Below, piece by piece: positions 26,020 through 34,060 of a stretch of DNA of 64,000 nucleotides. The translations under genes and the position numbers were made by a program. Source of the stretch: Rubinisphaera margarita (lineage in GTDB: Bacteria > Planctomycetota > Planctomycetia > Planctomycetales > Planctomycetaceae); assembly GCF_022267515.1 (NCBI RefSeq), contig NZ_JAKFGB010000019.1, positions 124,001 through 188,000 on the forward strand, given 5' to 3'. Under the pieces are notes generated by a model, which searched no databases, was not told where the DNA came from, and worked only from the letters and a program-made list of their open reading frames with translations. Within the stretch, counting starts at the first letter, position 1; each line of letters begins with the position of its first letter.

Positions 26020-26108
26020 TGAGACTGGACGCATCATGGGCAGAAGTCCGTCCATGGGCAACTGCTTGTTGCTCCGCGACCCGGGAGTGAACTTCCGGGC
26101 CATCCCGT
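26020..26108. repeat. Multi-hairpin element upstream of DUF1559 gene (unit D)
   Basis: The sequence GGACGCATCATGGGCAGAAG ... GGGCCATCCCG is homologous to the right ends of units A-C and contains three small stems: GGGC/GTCC-type at 26037-26052, TTGC-TCC-GCGA, and CCCGGGA/TTCCGGG. It lies 135 bp upstream of the DUF1559 start. Confidence 0.7.
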
Positions 26109-26120
26109 CTCTCGCCTGTT

Positions 26121-26163
26121 TCCTGGCGCTCCGCGACCCAGACGCACGCGTCTGGGTCATCCG
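26121..26163. repeat. Second hairpin element with GCTCCGCGACCC flank
   Basis: GCGCTCCGCGACCC at 26127 opens a perfect 10-bp stem (ACCCAGACGC with GCGTCTGGGT) that closes with GGGTCATCC. The flanks match the neighbouring element while the stem sequence differs. It abuts the stop codon of the quinone oxidoreductase gene and may also act as its transcription end. Confidence 0.6.
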
Positions 26164-26166
26164 TTT

Positions 26167-27165
26167 TTACGGTTTCAGGATGATCTTGCCGTGGAAGTCG
26201 GCTTCGCCCTGTAAGGTCTTGTTCTCCTGGAGTTGATGGGCCAGGGCGGCGTCTTTGAGGGGGAGTTCTTTGCCGATCGGGATGCGGAGCTGGTCCTGTT
26301 CGTAGAACTTGTTGATGCGGGTGGCGACCTGCTGCTGTTCTTCCGGGGTGGCATTGAACATGGCGAAGCCGATGAGCCTCAGGTCGTTCACGTAGAAGGG
26401 GCCGAGCGGGAACTGCAGCTCGGCTTCGCGACCGGCCATCACAATGACGCGGCCTCGTTTCGCCATGAACGGAATCGTGCGGGCGATATCGGGAGTGCGG
26501 AGCGTTTCCCACCAGAAGTCGAGCTTGTTGTGCTCATCGGCCAGTTTCTGCAGCTGGTCGTCGAGGTCGCTGTCGTGATAGTTCAGGACGTGATCGGCTC
26601 CGATCGATTTGCAGTATTCGATCTTGTCATCGCTGCCAGCCGTGGTGATGACCGTGGCTCCGATCGCTTTGGCCATCTGCACGACGACCGACCCGACGCC
26701 GCCGCTGCCGCCGTTGATGAAGAGGGTTTCCCCCGCTTTCAGCTCGGCATGAAAGGTCAACCCGAGTGCAGCGGTGATGGCAACCAGAGCTCCGGCTGCG
26801 GCCTGTTCGGTCGGGACGCCATCGGGAATCGGATAGAGCCAGTCTTCATGCACGGCGGCCAGTTCCGCGAAGGTGCCCTGCTTGCCGAAGAGACCCTGAT
26901 TGCTGCCCCAGACGCGATCCCCTTCGCGGTAGCGGGTGACGCCGGAGCCGACGGCGGCGACGGTGCCGGCGAGATCGCAGCCGGGGATGTAGGGCATCGG
27001 CAGATCCATCGCAATGGCGCCGGCCCGGATGTAGGTGTCGATCGGATTGACGGCGACGGCTTCAACTTTGACGACGACTTCGTTGGCCTGCGGTTCGGGA
27101 TCGGGCCGGTCGCCGTACTGAATGACTTGAGGATCACCGGTCTGTTCGTAGTAGGCGGCACGCAT
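26167..27165 (-). CDS. NADPH:quinone oxidoreductase-type MDR dehydrogenase
   Basis: The 332-residue protein is a zinc-free medium-chain dehydrogenase/reductase of the QOR group. It shows the N-terminal barrel (NEVVVKVEAVAVNPIDTYIR, IPGCDLAGTVAAVGSGV, GDRVWG), the Rossmann signature NGGSGGVGSVVVQMAKAIGA, and no set of structural zinc cysteines. It would reduce quinones or enones with NADPH; the natural substrate is unknown. An AGGAG site precedes ATG 27165. It is monocistronic between repeat elements. Confidence 0.88.
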   Translation of the reverse strand: MRAAYYEQTGDPQVIQYGDRPDPEPQANEVVVKVEAVAVNPIDTYIRAGAIAMDLPMPYIPGCDLAGTVAAVGSGVTRYREGDRVWGSNQGLFGKQGTFAELAAVHEDWLYPIPDGVPTEQAAAGALVAITAALGLTFHAELKAGETLFINGGSGGVGSVVVQMAKAIGATVITTAGSDDKIEYCKSIGADHVLNYHDSDLDDQLQKLADEHNKLDFWWETLRTPDIARTIPFMAKRGRVIVMAGREAELQFPLGPFYVNDLRLIGFAMFNATPEEQQQVATRINKFYEQDQLRIPIGKELPLKDAALAHQLQENKTLQGEADFHGKIILKP

Positions 27166-27270
27166 GATTTCGCTCCTGTTGGCAGGGGTTCTGGAGTGTT
27201 GTGTGCTGAGAGCGGGTGAAGAGATGCTGCTTCAGGGACATTTCGATGCTACTGGCAATCAGCGGCCTGT

Positions 27271-27330
27271 GAAGCAGGGAGCCCGCATTTTCCCGTCACC
27301 CTAATCCTCTTCCCGTTGGGACGCGGGGAT
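27271..27330. repeat. Dispersed 60-bp intergenic repeat, copy 2
   Basis: GAAGCAGGGAGCCCGCATTT followed by TCCCGTCACCCTAATCCTCT and TTGGGACGCGGGG is a diverged copy of the repeat at 9891 and 38123. The rest of the gap between 27166 and 27362 shows no gene. Confidence 0.5.
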
Positions 27331-27362
27331 GCCGATGAGGATCGGCACGTGAAAGACCGATG

Positions 27363-27740
27363 TTACTCGGGGGATGTCTGTTCGGGTTCGGGTTTGGTGG
27401 AGTCGGCGGTCGCTTCGGTCGCCTCCGGAGCGTCATCGGAGGGCGTCTCCGACGTAGCCTCTTTGCGGCTCGAGCCTTTTTTCTTCTTTGGCGGGCGGGG
27501 TTCGGCCGGCGGGTCGCCTTCGGCGGAGGCGTCGATCTGCATGTGTTCGAGAATCGTTTCGAGCGTTCGCTGCTCGCGGGCGGGACGCTGTTCTTCGATG
27601 AACTCCATCCAGCAGGTGTCGCGGGTGAAGGGGGAGATCATCTGCGTGATGCTGCCGGGCGTGCGGAGAATCTTGCCGGTTTGCGGGCACTTCCACACAC
27701 GGCGGACATCCAGTTTTGAACGCAGTCCCGGACCTTTCAT
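27363..27740 (-). CDS. Hypothetical protein with charged, disordered tail
   Basis: The 125-residue product is not recognised. Residues 1-60 are ordered (RRVWKCPQTGKILRTPGSIT, one cysteine near 17 and another near 45), reminiscent of a decayed zinc ribbon. From about 70 onward it is low complexity: RPPKKKKGSSRK followed by an acidic, threonine/glutamate-rich end. The ATG at 27740 has GAGG upstream; an ATG at 27759-27761 has none. Confidence 0.55.
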   Translation of the reverse strand: MKGPGLRSKLDVRRVWKCPQTGKILRTPGSITQMISPFTRDTCWMEFIEEQRPAREQRTLETILEHMQIDASAEGDPPAEPRPPKKKKGSSRKEATSETPSDDAPEATEATADSTKPEPEQTSPE

Positions 27741-27766
27741 CGCCTCAACTCCAGTTTCCATCGTAG

Positions 27767-27806
27767 AAAAAAAGACATCCGACTGGTCAGGATAACCAGC
27801 CGGATG
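27767..27806 (-). terminator. Rho-independent terminator of Gfo/Idh/MocA gene
   Basis: CATCCG-ACTGGT and ACCAGC-CGGATG pair around a short loop; seven A residues on the plus strand give the T-run on the minus strand. It lies 27 bp past the stop of the oxidoreductase gene. Confidence 0.8.
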
Positions 27807-27832
27807 CGATTGTGCATTTCAGTTTCCGGGAA

Positions 27833-29119
27833 TTAGACGAGCGGCGTCACGCCCGGCACGGCGATATCGGCAGCCGGCGGCGTTCCCTGGAAGCTGTACT
27901 CGGTCGGGCTCAGGTCGAGCTTCGAGTCCCAGGCCTGTTCCCAGGTCACTTCCTTGCCGGTGTAGGCCGACATGCGGGCCATGATGCCCATCAGCGAGCT
28001 CTTCACCATGTATTCGGTGTTATTGAGCGCCTTCTGATTGCGGATCGAATCGTACATTGCGACATGCTCGTTGTGATACATGTTGTTGACGTTCTTCCGT
28101 TTCCGCCACGGGTTCTCGCCTTCAATCTTGTAGGCCATCAGATCCGCGGTCCCCTTGGTTCCAACCACGAAGTCCTGGAACTCGTTGCTGCAGCCGGCCT
28201 GCTGACGGGAGGCGGCCTGATATCTCAGTCCGTTCGGGTAGTAGAAGCAGGCGGAGATGTGATCGAACACGTTGCCGTTCTCATCGCCGGTGCGGGTTTC
28301 GCGTCCGCCGGTGGCGAGCACGCGTTCGGGATACTGATCCTGCATCACCCAGGCCATCTTGTCGAGTTCGTGCACGAACTGTTCGGCGAAGAAGTCGGCC
28401 GACAGCCAGGTGAAATAGTACCAGTTGCGAATCTGGAATTCGATGTCGGACATTTCCGGTGTGCGGGCCTGTCGCTTGTCGACGCCGGCGTTGTACCGGG
28501 TGCTGTAGAGAGCCTGCAGATCGCCGACGGCTCCGTCGTGAATGCGGCCGATGATTTCCTTCATGCCGTCTTCGTAGCGCCAGCAGAGACCGGAGACAAG
28601 AGTCAGCCCCTGTTCACGAGCCGACTCGCCGGCTTCCTGAACGCGACGGGCACCGACAGGATCGACGGCAACAGGCTTTTCACAGAAGACGTGCTTGCCA
28701 GCTTTGATGGCGGCTTCGAGCTGCTGCGGACGGAATCCCGGAGGAGTTGCCAGCAGGACGATATCGACATCGGAATCGATCACCTTCTGGAAGGAGTCGA
28801 AGCCGGTGAAGACGCGATCCGGCGTCACGTCGACGCGATCGGCGTATTCGGTGGCGTTGAGCTGTCGCAGGGCCCGTTCGGCGGGTTCGGGGAAGATGTC
28901 GCCAAGAGCGACGATGCGGCAGTGGTCGTCGGCCGACAACGTATCGCGAGCCGCTCCCGTGCCGCGTCCACCGCAGCCGACGAGACCGACTTTGAGCACG
29001 TTGTCTTCCGCGGCATAAGCGCGAGACTGAAGTGCGGAGGTTGCCATCAGGCTGGCGAGCGTGCCTGCTGACGAGGTCTTGAGGAAGCTGCGGCGGGAAG
29101 CATTGGGATTCGTGGGCAT
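27833..29119 (-). CDS. Gfo/Idh/MocA-family oxidoreductase with Tat signal
   Basis: The 428-residue protein carries a twin-arginine signal (SRRSFLKTSSAGTLASLMA) and a Rossmann NAD(P)-binding domain (KVGLVGCGGRGTGAARDT), with the family lysine in GKHVFCEKPVAVD. The C-terminal Gfo/Idh/MocA domain follows. Export of the folded, cofactor-loaded enzyme is typical of planctomycete members such as glucose-fructose-oxidoreductase relatives, which act on sugars in the periplasm. The sugar substrate is unknown. The ATG at 29119 was chosen because the Tat motif begins 8 residues later. Confidence 0.88.
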   Translation of the reverse strand: MPTNPNASRRSFLKTSSAGTLASLMATSALQSRAYAAEDNVLKVGLVGCGGRGTGAARDTLSADDHCRIVALGDIFPEPAERALRQLNATEYADRVDVTPDRVFTGFDSFQKVIDSDVDIVLLATPPGFRPQQLEAAIKAGKHVFCEKPVAVDPVGARRVQEAGESAREQGLTLVSGLCWRYEDGMKEIIGRIHDGAVGDLQALYSTRYNAGVDKRQARTPEMSDIEFQIRNWYYFTWLSADFFAEQFVHELDKMAWVMQDQYPERVLATGGRETRTGDENGNVFDHISACFYYPNGLRYQAASRQQAGCSNEFQDFVVGTKGTADLMAYKIEGENPWRKRKNVNNMYHNEHVAMYDSIRNQKALNNTEYMVKSSLMGIMARMSAYTGKEVTWEQAWDSKLDLSPTEYSFQGTPPAADIAVPGVTPLV

Positions 29120-29427
29120 AGTCAGCTCGTCTCCGTCTGGCGGGATAAAGAGGGGTCCGGGAGGCTCGCATGCCGAATGCGCTGCATGTGACATGCAATA
29201 CCGTTCCGAACAGTGTATCCTGCATTCCCAGTCAAATTCAAAGCCAAACGCGTTTTCCGGGGCTGAAGATGTCTGGACTTGCGTACCGTGTCTGTCGTGC
29301 CCACGTTCCATCCCCCCTCGACTGGAGTCGAACCGGCTGAGTCATTCTACTGCCGAGAACTGAGTCCACTTCGGTTGAATGCTTCTCTCCCGCGCAGTTC
29401 CGGACCGCTCACCGCGAATGCTTTCGT
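29120..29427. promoter_or_regulatory. Divergent intergenic region
   Basis: This 308-bp gap separates the minus-strand oxidoreductase from the plus-strand SDR gene and must hold both promoters. I see no clear -35/-10 pair, palindrome or small gene in it. Confidence 0.35.
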
Positions 29428-30309
29428 ATGTGGAATATCGAGAGAAGTCGAGCCGTGATTACCGGAGCCGCTTCGGGCATCGGACAGCAACTCGCTTTGC
29501 AGCTGGCCGCAAAGAAGGTCCATCTTTGCCTGATCGACGTCCGCTCCGAGCCGCTCGAAGAAACTGCCGAACGTTGCCGGAAAGCGGGCATCTTCGTCCA
29601 GACGGTGGCTCAGGATCTGTGTGATCCCGATGCTCCGCAGATCGTCATCGACGCCGTGAAACGGGATCTCGGTGGCGCGGAGATTCTCGTTAACAATGCC
29701 GGCATCGCCTACTACGGTCGAACCGAAGACATGTCGATCGAACAGCGGGAACAGCTGCTGACCGTGAACTTCATGGCTCCGGTCCGGTTGACGCATGCCT
29801 TCATTCCGTTGCTCCTGGAGAATCGCCGGTCTCATGTCTTGAACATGGCCAGTATGTACGGTCTGTTTCCGACACAGCGGAGCACCATGTATCACGCTTC
29901 GAAGTACGGCCTGCTCGGATTCTCGATGGCTCTGCGTGTCGAGTACGCCCGGTATGGCCTGGGCGCCACGGCGATGGCACCCGGATTTGTGCGGACCGAG
30001 ATGTTCGATTCGATGATGTTACCGGACGGCCGCGAGCAGAAAACGCCGCCCCGCTGGATCACAACCACGCCGGAAAAGGTGGCCCGCAAATCGATCCGGG
30101 CGATTCAGAAGAACCGGCGACTCGTTCCGATTACACTCTCGGCTTACGCTGGTTATTATCTCCAGCGGTTTTTGCCAGGCCTGGTCGACCTGGGCTACCA
30201 TCTTGAACGGCGGAAGCTGCATCCGATTACCCTCGAAGCAGCCGCTCGACCACCCGCCCCGGTGACACCTGAAGAACTGCTGGTGAAGCAGCCGGAATCG
30301 ACGCCCTGA
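29428..30309 (+). CDS. Short-chain dehydrogenase/reductase (SDR)
   Basis: The 293-residue protein has the classical SDR marks: the NAD(P) loop TGAASGIG, NNAGIAYYG, the catalytic Ser in LNMASMYG and the YHASK Tyr/Lys pair, then APGFVRTEM. The C-terminal extension (about residues 215-293) is basic and has one hydrophobic segment (YAGYYLQRFLPGLVDLGYHL), which may attach it to a membrane. The substrate is unknown. The next gene follows 56 bp downstream on the same strand, so the two are probably one operon. Confidence 0.87.
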   Translation: MWNIERSRAVITGAASGIGQQLALQLAAKKVHLCLIDVRSEPLEETAERCRKAGIFVQTVAQDLCDPDAPQIVIDAVKRDLGGAEILVNNAGIAYYGRTEDMSIEQREQLLTVNFMAPVRLTHAFIPLLLENRRSHVLNMASMYGLFPTQRSTMYHASKYGLLGFSMALRVEYARYGLGATAMAPGFVRTEMFDSMMLPDGREQKTPPRWITTTPEKVARKSIRAIQKNRRLVPITLSAYAGYYLQRFLPGLVDLGYHLERRKLHPITLEAAARPPAPVTPEELLVKQPESTP

Positions 30310-30365
30310 AGCGAGGGCGATTCCACGCTGCCCGGCGTATTCCATTTTGATCGAAAGACGTTCTC

Positions 30366-31466
30366 ATGAATTCCGATTGCCCCGGTCAGCACCGTCAGCT
30401 TCACGATGGTCGCAGCGACGGACTCGTGCCGCTCGAACCGATCAACGTCCAGAAGGCGAACTCGTTCGCCGAACTCCTGAATGCGATGTCGCGAACCGCA
30501 TTCGGCGGACGTCAGCTCGGGGAAGCCTTCGATGTGCTCAGTGAAATGACCCGCGACAAGAGCTGCAAAGTGGTGATGACCCTCTCCGGGGCCATGACTG
30601 TCGCCAAGCAGGGACAGATTTTCTGCGAGCTGATCGATCGCGGCATCGTCGACTGTGTTGTCGCCACGGGGGCGTTGATGGCTCACGGTCTGACCGAATC
30701 GATCGGCCTGACCCACTACCGCTACGATCCGACGAAGTCCGATGAAGATCTGTACGAGCAGGGCTACAACCGGATCTACGATACGCTGGAGATGGAGTCG
30801 AACCTCAACAACGTCGAGGTCGTTGTCCGCAAGGTACTCAACGATTCGCAGCCTGAAGACGGTGTCTGGTCATCGGCTCGTCTCTGCCGGGCGCTGGGAG
30901 CGGAACTTGATCGCCTCGATGAAGGTCCGGGGATTCTTCGCAGTGCGTACCAGCGGAATGTTCCCGTCTTCATTCCGGCCTTTTCCGACAGCGAAATCGG
31001 TCTCGATGTTTCCACCTGGGCGATGAAAAACGCGCTTGCGAAAACCGGCAAGGACGTCGCTTCGCTCAACTCCGAAGAAGTGCTCCAGGCGATCGCACCG
31101 TTCAACCCCTTCTACGATTTGCAGGAGTACGCCCGCTTCATTCAGGCGAGTGAAACGGTCGGTATCTTCACGATTGGTGGCGGCGTGCCCCGCAACTGGG
31201 CTCAACAGGTGGGCCCCTACATCGACATCACCAACGCCCGCGTTGGCACCGACCTGACCGCTCCTCGATTCAAGTACGGCGTTCGCATCTGTCCGGAGCC
31301 AGTGCACTGGGGTGGACTGTCCGGCTGCACGTACTCCGAAGGGGTCAGCTGGGGCAAGTTCGTCCCACCTCACGAAGGCGGCCGCTTCGCCGAAGTCTAC
31401 TGCGACGCCACCGCCGTACTGCCCCTTCTCTCCAAGGGGCTCTTCGAGACCTTCGAGAAGAAGTAG
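30366..31466 (+). CDS. Deoxyhypusine synthase-family protein
   Basis: The 366-residue protein belongs to the deoxyhypusine/homospermidine synthase fold that uses NAD and spermidine to move an aminobutyl group. Family pieces: CKVVMTLSGAMTVAKQGQIF, VVATGALMAHGLTE, GIFTIGGGVPRNWAQQ, and SGCTYSEGVSWGKF, whose Lys331 aligns with the imine-forming lysine. Bacteria have no eIF5A, so bacterial members generally act on a small amine (homospermidine-type product) or an unknown acceptor. The operon partner is an SDR, which gives no clear pathway. Confident on fold, uncertain on acceptor. Confidence 0.85.
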   Translation: MNSDCPGQHRQLHDGRSDGLVPLEPINVQKANSFAELLNAMSRTAFGGRQLGEAFDVLSEMTRDKSCKVVMTLSGAMTVAKQGQIFCELIDRGIVDCVVATGALMAHGLTESIGLTHYRYDPTKSDEDLYEQGYNRIYDTLEMESNLNNVEVVVRKVLNDSQPEDGVWSSARLCRALGAELDRLDEGPGILRSAYQRNVPVFIPAFSDSEIGLDVSTWAMKNALAKTGKDVASLNSEEVLQAIAPFNPFYDLQEYARFIQASETVGIFTIGGGVPRNWAQQVGPYIDITNARVGTDLTAPRFKYGVRICPEPVHWGGLSGCTYSEGVSWGKFVPPHEGGRFAEVYCDATAVLPLLSKGLFETFEKK

Positions 31467-31538
31467 ACATTCTGCAGCGACGGCAGGATGCCGCCGCCAC
31501 GAGTGGAAACTGCGCTCAGCGCCGGGTGCCATGTCCTG

Positions 31539-31943
31539 TTACCCCTGCACGCGATCCGGATCCATCCAGAACGGTTCCCAGATGTGGCCGTCCGGGTCCT
31601 GAAAGCTATGAGCGTACATGAAGCCGTAGTCGCTCGCTTCGCGGAGGGCGGAACCGCCGTTCTCGATCGCGGCATGCACCATGGCATCGACCACGTCGCG
31701 GTTCTCGCAACTGATGGCAACGAGCACTTCAGTGGTCTTCGTGGCGTCGGCGATCGCCTTCGGCGTGAAGTCCTTGAGCCGTTCGTGCGACAACAGCATG
31801 GCGAAGTTTTCCTCGCTGATCACCATGCAGGCGGCGGAGTCATCCGTGAACTGCGGGTTGAACGAGAAGCCGAGTTTCTCGAAGAAGGCCATCGACGTTT
31901 TCAGGTCGCGGACCGGGAGATTGACAAACAATTTGCGAGACAT
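31539..31943 (-). CDS. VOC-superfamily (glyoxalase-like) protein
   Basis: The 134-residue protein has the paired beta-alpha-beta-beta-beta motifs of the vicinal-oxygen-chelate fold: SRKLFVNLPVRDLKTSMAFF at the start and DPDGHIWEPFWMDP at the end, which supplies the usual metal-binding His/Glu positions. It may be a metal-dependent resistance or isomerase protein; the substrate is unknown. An AGGAG site precedes ATG 31943. An ECF42-type promoter motif lies 40 bp upstream, matching its place in the DGPF/sigma-factor cluster. Confidence 0.85.
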   Translation of the reverse strand: MSRKLFVNLPVRDLKTSMAFFEKLGFSFNPQFTDDSAACMVISEENFAMLLSHERLKDFTPKAIADATKTTEVLVAISCENRDVVDAMVHAAIENGGSALREASDYGFMYAHSFQDPDGHIWEPFWMDPDRVQG

Positions 31944-31982
31944 GATCTGCTCCTGAGAGAATGCTGTTGCTACGTGGGAGAC

Positions 31983-32010
31983 GTCGATAAGTGGGCTGTT
32001 GTCGTCGACA
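31983..32010 (-). promoter_or_regulatory. ECF42-type promoter motif before VOC gene
   Basis: On the minus strand TGTCGA (32005-32010) is followed after 18 bp by CGAC (31983-31986), 40 bp before the VOC start codon. TGTCGA with a CGAC/CGTC -10 is what I recall for promoters of ECF42 sigma factors; this window encodes such a sigma factor at 35649-36896. Confidence 0.5.
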
Positions 32011-32013
32011 CCG

Positions 32014-32895
32014 TTACTCGACGAGGGGAATCCAGATTTCCGTTCCGCCCTGTCCGGCTTCTGGATCGTACTCTTCGGTGTAGCGTTCGAAGCAGGGAGC
32101 GTCGGTGCTGACATTGAGGCCGGATTCCGGGATCCATTTGCTCCAGATCGTTTCAATCGCCTCGGGCAGTTTGGAGACATGCTCGGTGTGCTCGAAGACC
32201 ACGTATCGCCGATCGGGCAGTTCGACCGATGCCTGCTCATCAGCCACGTTGGCATTTTTCTCGACGCCAACTCCGGCCAGGTAATCGAACGAGCAGTCCG
32301 GCTTCGCATGGAGACAGACTCCATACGCGACCATCCCCTGCTGACCGGGGATCTGGCCAATCGAAGGAGCGAACTGCTGCCAGAGTTGAGGAATCTGATT
32401 GCGACTCTCCGCCGTGTATGACTTCTGCAGACCAACGATCTTCAGGTCCCCGCTACGTTCGAATCGCACCGGTCCGAGTCCCATCATCTGGGCCCGCAGC
32501 GAGGCCTCCTGTTCACGTGCTTCGGGCGTGAAGACTTCGCCGAAGTCCTCCGCTGTGTAGAAGGAGCGAATCTCCAGGGTGCCGCCCGACTCGTGCGGGT
32601 TCGGGCATTTCTTCGCCCACTCAACCGCTTCGTCCATCGATTTGACATTCCAGATCCAGAAGCCGGCGATCAACTCTTTGGTTTCCGCGAACGGGCCGTC
32701 GATCACGATGCGCTCTTTCCCGGAGAACTCGATCCGTTTGCCCCGGGAACTGGGGTGCAGCCCTTCCCCAAATTCCATGACGCCGGCATTGACGAGTTCT
32801 TCGTTGAAGTTGCCCATCTCAGTCAGCAACTGCTCGCTGGGCATCTCACCGGCTTCCGATTCCGGCGACGCTTTGACAATAACCATAACTTTCAT
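32014..32895 (-). CDS. Fusion of YciI/DGPF domain and GyrI-like effector-binding domain
   Basis: The 293-residue protein starts with a YciI-type DGPF domain (MKVMVIVKASPESEAGEMPS ... VIDGPFAETKELIAGFWIW ... LEIRSFY). Residues about 140-293 are a GyrI-like/Rob effector-binding domain (VAYGVCLHAKP, YVVFEHTEHVSKLPEAIETIW, FERYTEEYDPEAGQGGTEIW). The two are normally separate proteins; the fusion links a predicted small enzyme or binding domain to a small-molecule sensor module without a DNA-binding part. An AAGGAG site precedes ATG 32895. It sits between the DUF899 and VOC genes of the sigma-factor cluster, all on the same strand. Confidence 0.85.
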   Translation of the reverse strand: MKVMVIVKASPESEAGEMPSEQLLTEMGNFNEELVNAGVMEFGEGLHPSSRGKRIEFSGKERIVIDGPFAETKELIAGFWIWNVKSMDEAVEWAKKCPNPHESGGTLEIRSFYTAEDFGEVFTPEAREQEASLRAQMMGLGPVRFERSGDLKIVGLQKSYTAESRNQIPQLWQQFAPSIGQIPGQQGMVAYGVCLHAKPDCSFDYLAGVGVEKNANVADEQASVELPDRRYVVFEHTEHVSKLPEAIETIWSKWIPESGLNVSTDAPCFERYTEEYDPEAGQGGTEIWIPLVE

Positions 32896-33014
32896 AATTG
32901 AGACTCCTTGGAGGCGATGCGTGGAACGGATCGCGAGGCGGGTTTAAAAAGAATATGAAGCTTCGAGATTGCGTCACTGCGAGGATCGTTCGCAGCCGTT
33001 CGATGATCGATTGA

Positions 33015-33743
33015 TCAACCGTAAGTGGGATGTTGCGGCCAGCCAGTCGGAGAATCTTCGAAATCTTCCTGCCGCCCGAAGGGCGTTGTATCGAGCAGGC
33101 GATAGGAATCGGTCAAACTTTCGCAGCCTCGTCCATAGGTCGAATAGGTGTGATACACCTGCCTATCGAGCTGGAAGAAGACACTTAATCCATGCGTCTC
33201 TCCTTCCAGAAACCACGGCTCTGCATCGGCGCGAGTTTCGAGCTCGGCTTCGGTGCGGAAGTTGTACTCGAGCGGAACGACCGTGCGGTCCTGGGTCACG
33301 TGAAAGTCGTAGTTGAAATCGCTGCCGAACGATGAGACCCAGCGTCGGTTCCAATCCCGCTCCTTTCGATACGCCTCCAGCTTCTCGAACGGGGCTCGAG
33401 AAATCAGCACGAATGCTGTGTCACGTTCGCCCAGCATCGACAAATCCGCCAGAGCGTTCACGAACATCGTGCATCCTGAACAACCCATGTCCCATTCGGG
33501 ATCGAACATGAAGTGGTAGACAATCAGCTGTCGGTGACCATCGAACAAGTCAATCAGGCTGACCGGCCCCTCGGCTCCCTGGAATGAATATTCCTTCTCC
33601 AGAAGGACCATCGGCAACCGTCGCCGACGGGCCGTCACACGGTCGTAATGTTTCGTCAGTTCCTTCTCTTCGACCAGCAATTGTTTGCGACGCTCAAGCC
33701 ACTGTTCTTGCGAAACGATTTCCGGATGTGCGGTAGCAGACAT
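33015..33743 (-). CDS. DUF899 family thioredoxin-like protein
   Basis: The 242-residue protein matches DUF899: EQWLERRKQLLVEEKELTKH, then LPMVLLEKEYSFQGAEGPVS, then IVYHFMFDPEWDMGCSGCTM and WVSSFGSDFNYDFHVT, ending with YHTYSTYGRGCESL. It has a thioredoxin-like fold in which GCSGC takes the place of the redox CxxC, so a disulfide reaction is possible. DUF899 proteins commonly accompany YciI/DGPF genes. Its start is 3 bp from the stop of the upstream membrane-protein gene, indicating co-translation. Confidence 0.87.
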   Translation of the reverse strand: MSATAHPEIVSQEQWLERRKQLLVEEKELTKHYDRVTARRRRLPMVLLEKEYSFQGAEGPVSLIDLFDGHRQLIVYHFMFDPEWDMGCSGCTMFVNALADLSMLGERDTAFVLISRAPFEKLEAYRKERDWNRRWVSSFGSDFNYDFHVTQDRTVVPLEYNFRTEAELETRADAEPWFLEGETHGLSVFFQLDRQVYHTYSTYGRGCESLTDSYRLLDTTPFGRQEDFEDSPTGWPQHPTYG

Positions 33744-33745
33744 GA

Positions 33746-34060
33746 TCATTTCCCTTTCAGTTGAACAAATTCGGCTCGCCCAGACGGTTCTACTCGAGTG
33801 GATGGGTGACACCAGCGACGAACGACGACGAATAGCAGGACTCCGATCCAGACTGTGCAGAACCCGATCACACTCATTCTCAGATACCACGCTGTTGTAA
33901 ATGAGATCCCGATCCCTGCCAGTGCAGCCAGCCAGGCGGCGAAACAAACCGGACATTTGGGCACCAACAACAGAAGAGACGCTGGAATCACCATGGACGC
34001 CATCATCCGCACCGGAGCAGACACGAAACCGGAGATCACGACTTCGCCGGGGAAACTCAT
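33746..34060 (-). CDS. Small membrane protein with CPxC motif
   Basis: The 104-residue product has three hydrophobic segments (VRMMASMVIPASLLLLV, FAAWLAALAGIGISFTTAWYL, VIGFCTVWIGVLLFVVVR). The motif PKCPVCFAAW at the boundary of the first helix resembles the metal-binding CPxC of MerC/MerT-like transporters. It is locked between YciI and DUF899 genes: ATGA overlap with the former (4 bp) and a 2-bp gap to the latter. It might bring metal or thiol chemistry to the cluster, but this is inference. Confidence 0.6.
   Translation of the reverse strand: MSFPGEVVISGFVSAPVRMMASMVIPASLLLLVPKCPVCFAAWLAALAGIGISFTTAWYLRMSVIGFCTVWIGVLLFVVVRRWCHPSTRVEPSGRAEFVQLKGK

Noticed and set aside
20871..26163. CRISPR array
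   Set aside because: The repeats are long (200-650 bp), few, and separated by protein genes; there are no regular short spacers and no cas genes.
20871..26163. Integron cassette array
   Set aside because: No integrase is seen and the hairpin elements lack the paired GTTRRRY/RYYYAAC core sites of attC; units are much longer than attC sites.
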